A stretch of 6,282 nt of DNA from Candidatus Woesearchaeota archaeon CG07_land_8_20_14_0_80_44_23 (GTDB lineage: Archaea; Nanobdellota; Nanobdellia; Woesearchaeales; 0-14-0-80-44-23). Shown piece after piece: positions 4,797-6,282 of the stretch. The notes beneath the pieces were generated by a model. The model saw nothing but the letters and a program-made list of their open reading frames with translations, did no database searches and was not told where the DNA came from. The translations under genes and the position numbers were made by a program. Every line of letters starts with the position of its first letter. Within the stretch, counting starts at the first letter, position 1. The stretch covers positions 1-6,282 of the forward strand of contig PEXD01000036.1 in NCBI GenBank assembly GCA_002779235.1, given 5' to 3'.

Positions 4797-5306
4797 TTAC
4801 ATCTTTGATTTGTTCGCGGCATGCGTAAGCCCGCGGACTGCGCGGTTCCTGTGGCTAGGCCTGGATATCCAGGAGAGCAGAGAATCGTTCTTTATTGACG
4901 GGCTCTCCTTGTCAACCATCAGTATCTCGTACCAGTAACTCTTTCCATCCTGCGCAACATAGTATGAGTTTATCACTTCAAGGTTTGGGAAGGCCTTCTG
5001 CGCCCTGAGCTCTGCGACATACTGATAGCTCATGTTGAGGGTCTTTTTCCTGCCGTATCTCTTGGGCCTTCTCCCGTTCCTTATCTGGAGCTTTTTCCTT
5101 CCGCCCCTCATTACCCTCTGCCTTACCATTATGATTCCCGGCTTGGCCCTGTAGCCGATTGCCCTGGCTCTGTCAAGGCGGGTTGGCCTCTCTATCCTGA
5201 CAGTGACAGGCTCCTTTCTCCACTGAATAAGACGGTTTTTTAGAATTGCGCTGTATTCCGGGCTGGGATTCTTCCAGCTCTCCCTGATATGCTTGTATAA
5301 AGACAT
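4797..5306 (-). CDS. rpl15e: Large-subunit ribosomal protein eL15 (L15e)
   Basis: This 169-residue basic protein is the archaeal/eukaryotic-type L15e, which binds 23S rRNA in the large subunit. Diagnostic stretches are MSLYKHIRESWKNP (1-14), RERPTRLDRARAIGY-like sequence (38-52, ERPTRLDRARA), VRQRVMRGGRKK (61-72), NGRRPKRYG (77-85), PNLEVINSYYVAQDGKSYWYEILMVD (107-132, split by one loop) and the C-terminal HRNRAVRGLTHA (152-163). It is shorter than the usual ~190 residues, mainly because the basic C-terminal tail stops soon after RGLTHA. The start is the ATG at 5306, with GGAGG eight bases upstream and matching the family N-terminus; the frame is open further to an ATG at 5363. The gene is monocistronic with its own promoter and terminator. 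Confidence 0.96.
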   Translation of the reverse strand: MSLYKHIRESWKNPSPEYSAILKNRLIQWRKEPVTVRIERPTRLDRARAIGYRAKPGIIMVRQRVMRGGRKKLQIRNGRRPKRYGRKKTLNMSYQYVAELRAQKAFPNLEVINSYYVAQDGKSYWYEILMVDKESPSIKNDSLLSWISRPSHRNRAVRGLTHAANKSKM

Positions 5307-5392
5307 TTTTCTGGCCTCCATTATTTTGTTTTTGCTCTGATTCAGGCAAGCCGCTGCCCACATCTCAGATTTATTTGGGAATCTTGCGCTGG

Positions 5393-5400
5393 TTTATAAA
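5393..5400 (-). promoter_or_regulatory. TATA box for the eL15 gene
   Basis: The minus strand reads TTTATAAA, about 87-94 bases upstream of the eL15 ATG. The predicted start near 5369 gives a leader of about 60 bases ending in the GGAGG Shine-Dalgarno. This differs from the leaderless layout of most other genes here. The box itself is palindromic. Confidence 0.55.
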
Positions 5401-5434
5401 GCTTGTGATGTGCTCTTTTTCACTTGCGTTTGCT

Positions 5435-6282
5435 TTAAGTGTTCTTGATTCTTTTTAATCCCCTGTGCCATAGTTTCAATGCGTCGTCCATTTTCCTGCT
5501 TCTGACAACATCCAGTGGTGCATAATTATTATTAGGCCCGGATATCAGAATTTTTGTTTCTGCTTTGCAGTTTTTCAAATCAATCCTTGCAAACTCAATC
5601 TCTTTAAAGTCCCCCGAGTATGCGACATCAGCATAATCTTTTTTATAATCCAAAAGAACAACCTTATGTATTATCCCTGCATGCTTATCTGTACCCTTAA
5701 TCTTCTCATCGTCTAAATCCAAAAAGTCCAGATGCACACTACTTAAGAATTTCCCATCAGGAAGGAAAAAACCCTGCCAACTATTATTGTGCTTTACATC
5801 ATAGTGCCTTACCTCTTTTCCAAATCCCAAACCGTAATCTTTTTTGACAAGTTCAACAACACCATGCTCCTTATTGTAATAATTTACAAGCGTGTAAAGT
5901 TTTCCATCATAAACGCATAAAGAATTAATCTCTCTTATTGTTGTGTTTTTCATGTTGGATAAATGTATGTAATAGCCTTTGTTATCTTCGAATTTTTCAT
6001 TTAAAATATCTTCAATTCCATCTTGTCCGGACTGAATAACCACATTATCAAAAAATGTCAAAGCTCTTCCATAGAACATGCCTATGTATGATTTATCTTC
6101 AAATAAAGAATCAACTCGAGCATTTGTCGAGTCACCCATTTCCTCGGCGTAACCATCCTCATCAATCCAAATTTCGTCGTTGTGGATTGTAATTGCTTGA
6201 TCAGTATTGTAATACACTTCTTTTTGCGTGGAAAGCAAAGCCTCTATGAAAAAGTCAGAGGATGTTTCTTGTATCAATAATT
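5435..6282 (-). CDS. Unrecognised protein, 5' partial at window edge
   Basis: At least 280 residues are encoded and the frame is still open at the right edge. A TTG at 6277 is the only near-edge start candidate, so the true start probably lies outside. Composition is acidic and aromatic, with repeated Asp/Gly/Tyr turns (VYDGKLYTL 122-130, FLPDGKFLSSVHLDFLDL 171-188, VVLLDYKKDYADVAYSGDF 206-224) that suggest a beta-rich, possibly propeller-like fold. This is a weak inference and no family is recognised. No transmembrane helix is seen in the visible part. The base composition is visibly more A/T-rich than cbf5 or eL15. The stop lies about 128 bases before the eL15 start, and eL15 has its own TATA box between them. 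Confidence 0.8.
   Translation of the reverse strand, partial: LLIQETSSDFFIEALLSTQKEVYYNTDQAITIHNDEIWIDEDGYAEEMGDSTNARVDSLFEDKSYIGMFYGRALTFFDNVVIQSGQDGIEDILNEKFEDNKGYYIHLSNMKNTTIREINSLCVYDGKLYTLVNYYNKEHGVVELVKKDYGLGFGKEVRHYDVKHNNSWQGFFLPDGKFLSSVHLDFLDLDDEKIKGTDKHAGIIHKVVLLDYKKDYADVAYSGDFKEIEFARIDLKNCKAETKILISGPNNNYAPLDVVRSRKMDDALKLWHRGLKRIKNT

Noticed and set aside
1..6282. CRISPR array, insertion sequence with transposase, or tRNA gene
   Set aside because: No regularly spaced direct repeats, transposase-like ORFs or tRNA signature loops were seen.

Overview
The window is archaeal. It carries a Cbf5-type pseudouridine synthase with a PUA domain and an eL15 (L15e) ribosomal protein, both archaeal/eukaryotic-type families. 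Every confident intergenic region shows a TTTATA-like TATA box. Short transcription units, several of them apparently leaderless, small zinc-ribbon and DUF357 proteins and unrecognised lineage-specific ORFs suggest a small-genome archaeon, possibly of the DPANN group; that placement is inference.

Layout: (1) Positions 2-142 hold the 3' end of an unrecognised plus-strand gene, convergent with a minus-strand DUF4870/Tic20-like membrane protein (176-541). (2) A divergent promoter region (542-711) leads into an unrecognised 193-residue protein (712-1293), tail to tail with a minus-strand nitroreductase-family flavoprotein (1299-1799). (3) A second divergent promoter region (1800-1917) separates the nitroreductase from cbf5 (1918-3000). 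(4) A promoter overlapping the cbf5 stop drives a 54-residue zinc ribbon (3025-3189) and a DUF357 protein (3201-3485). (5) A 415-bp gap (3486-3900) holds a diverged partial second copy of the DUF357 3' end, GC-rich hairpins with a TTCGC motif, and a nested set of complementary arms (3686-3855) that could fold into one structured element. (6) An unrecognised 287-residue protein (3901-4764) converges on minus-strand eL15 (4797-5306). (7) A minus-strand, AT-rich ORF of unknown function (5435-6282) runs off the right edge.

Functional links: cbf5 and eL15 both belong to ribosome biogenesis (rRNA/tRNA modification and the large subunit), but they lie in separate transcription units. The zinc ribbon and DUF357 genes look like one two-gene operon. 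The least explained part is 3486-3900, which combines relict coding sequence with strong secondary-structure potential and lies close to the gene for the H/ACA RNP enzyme.
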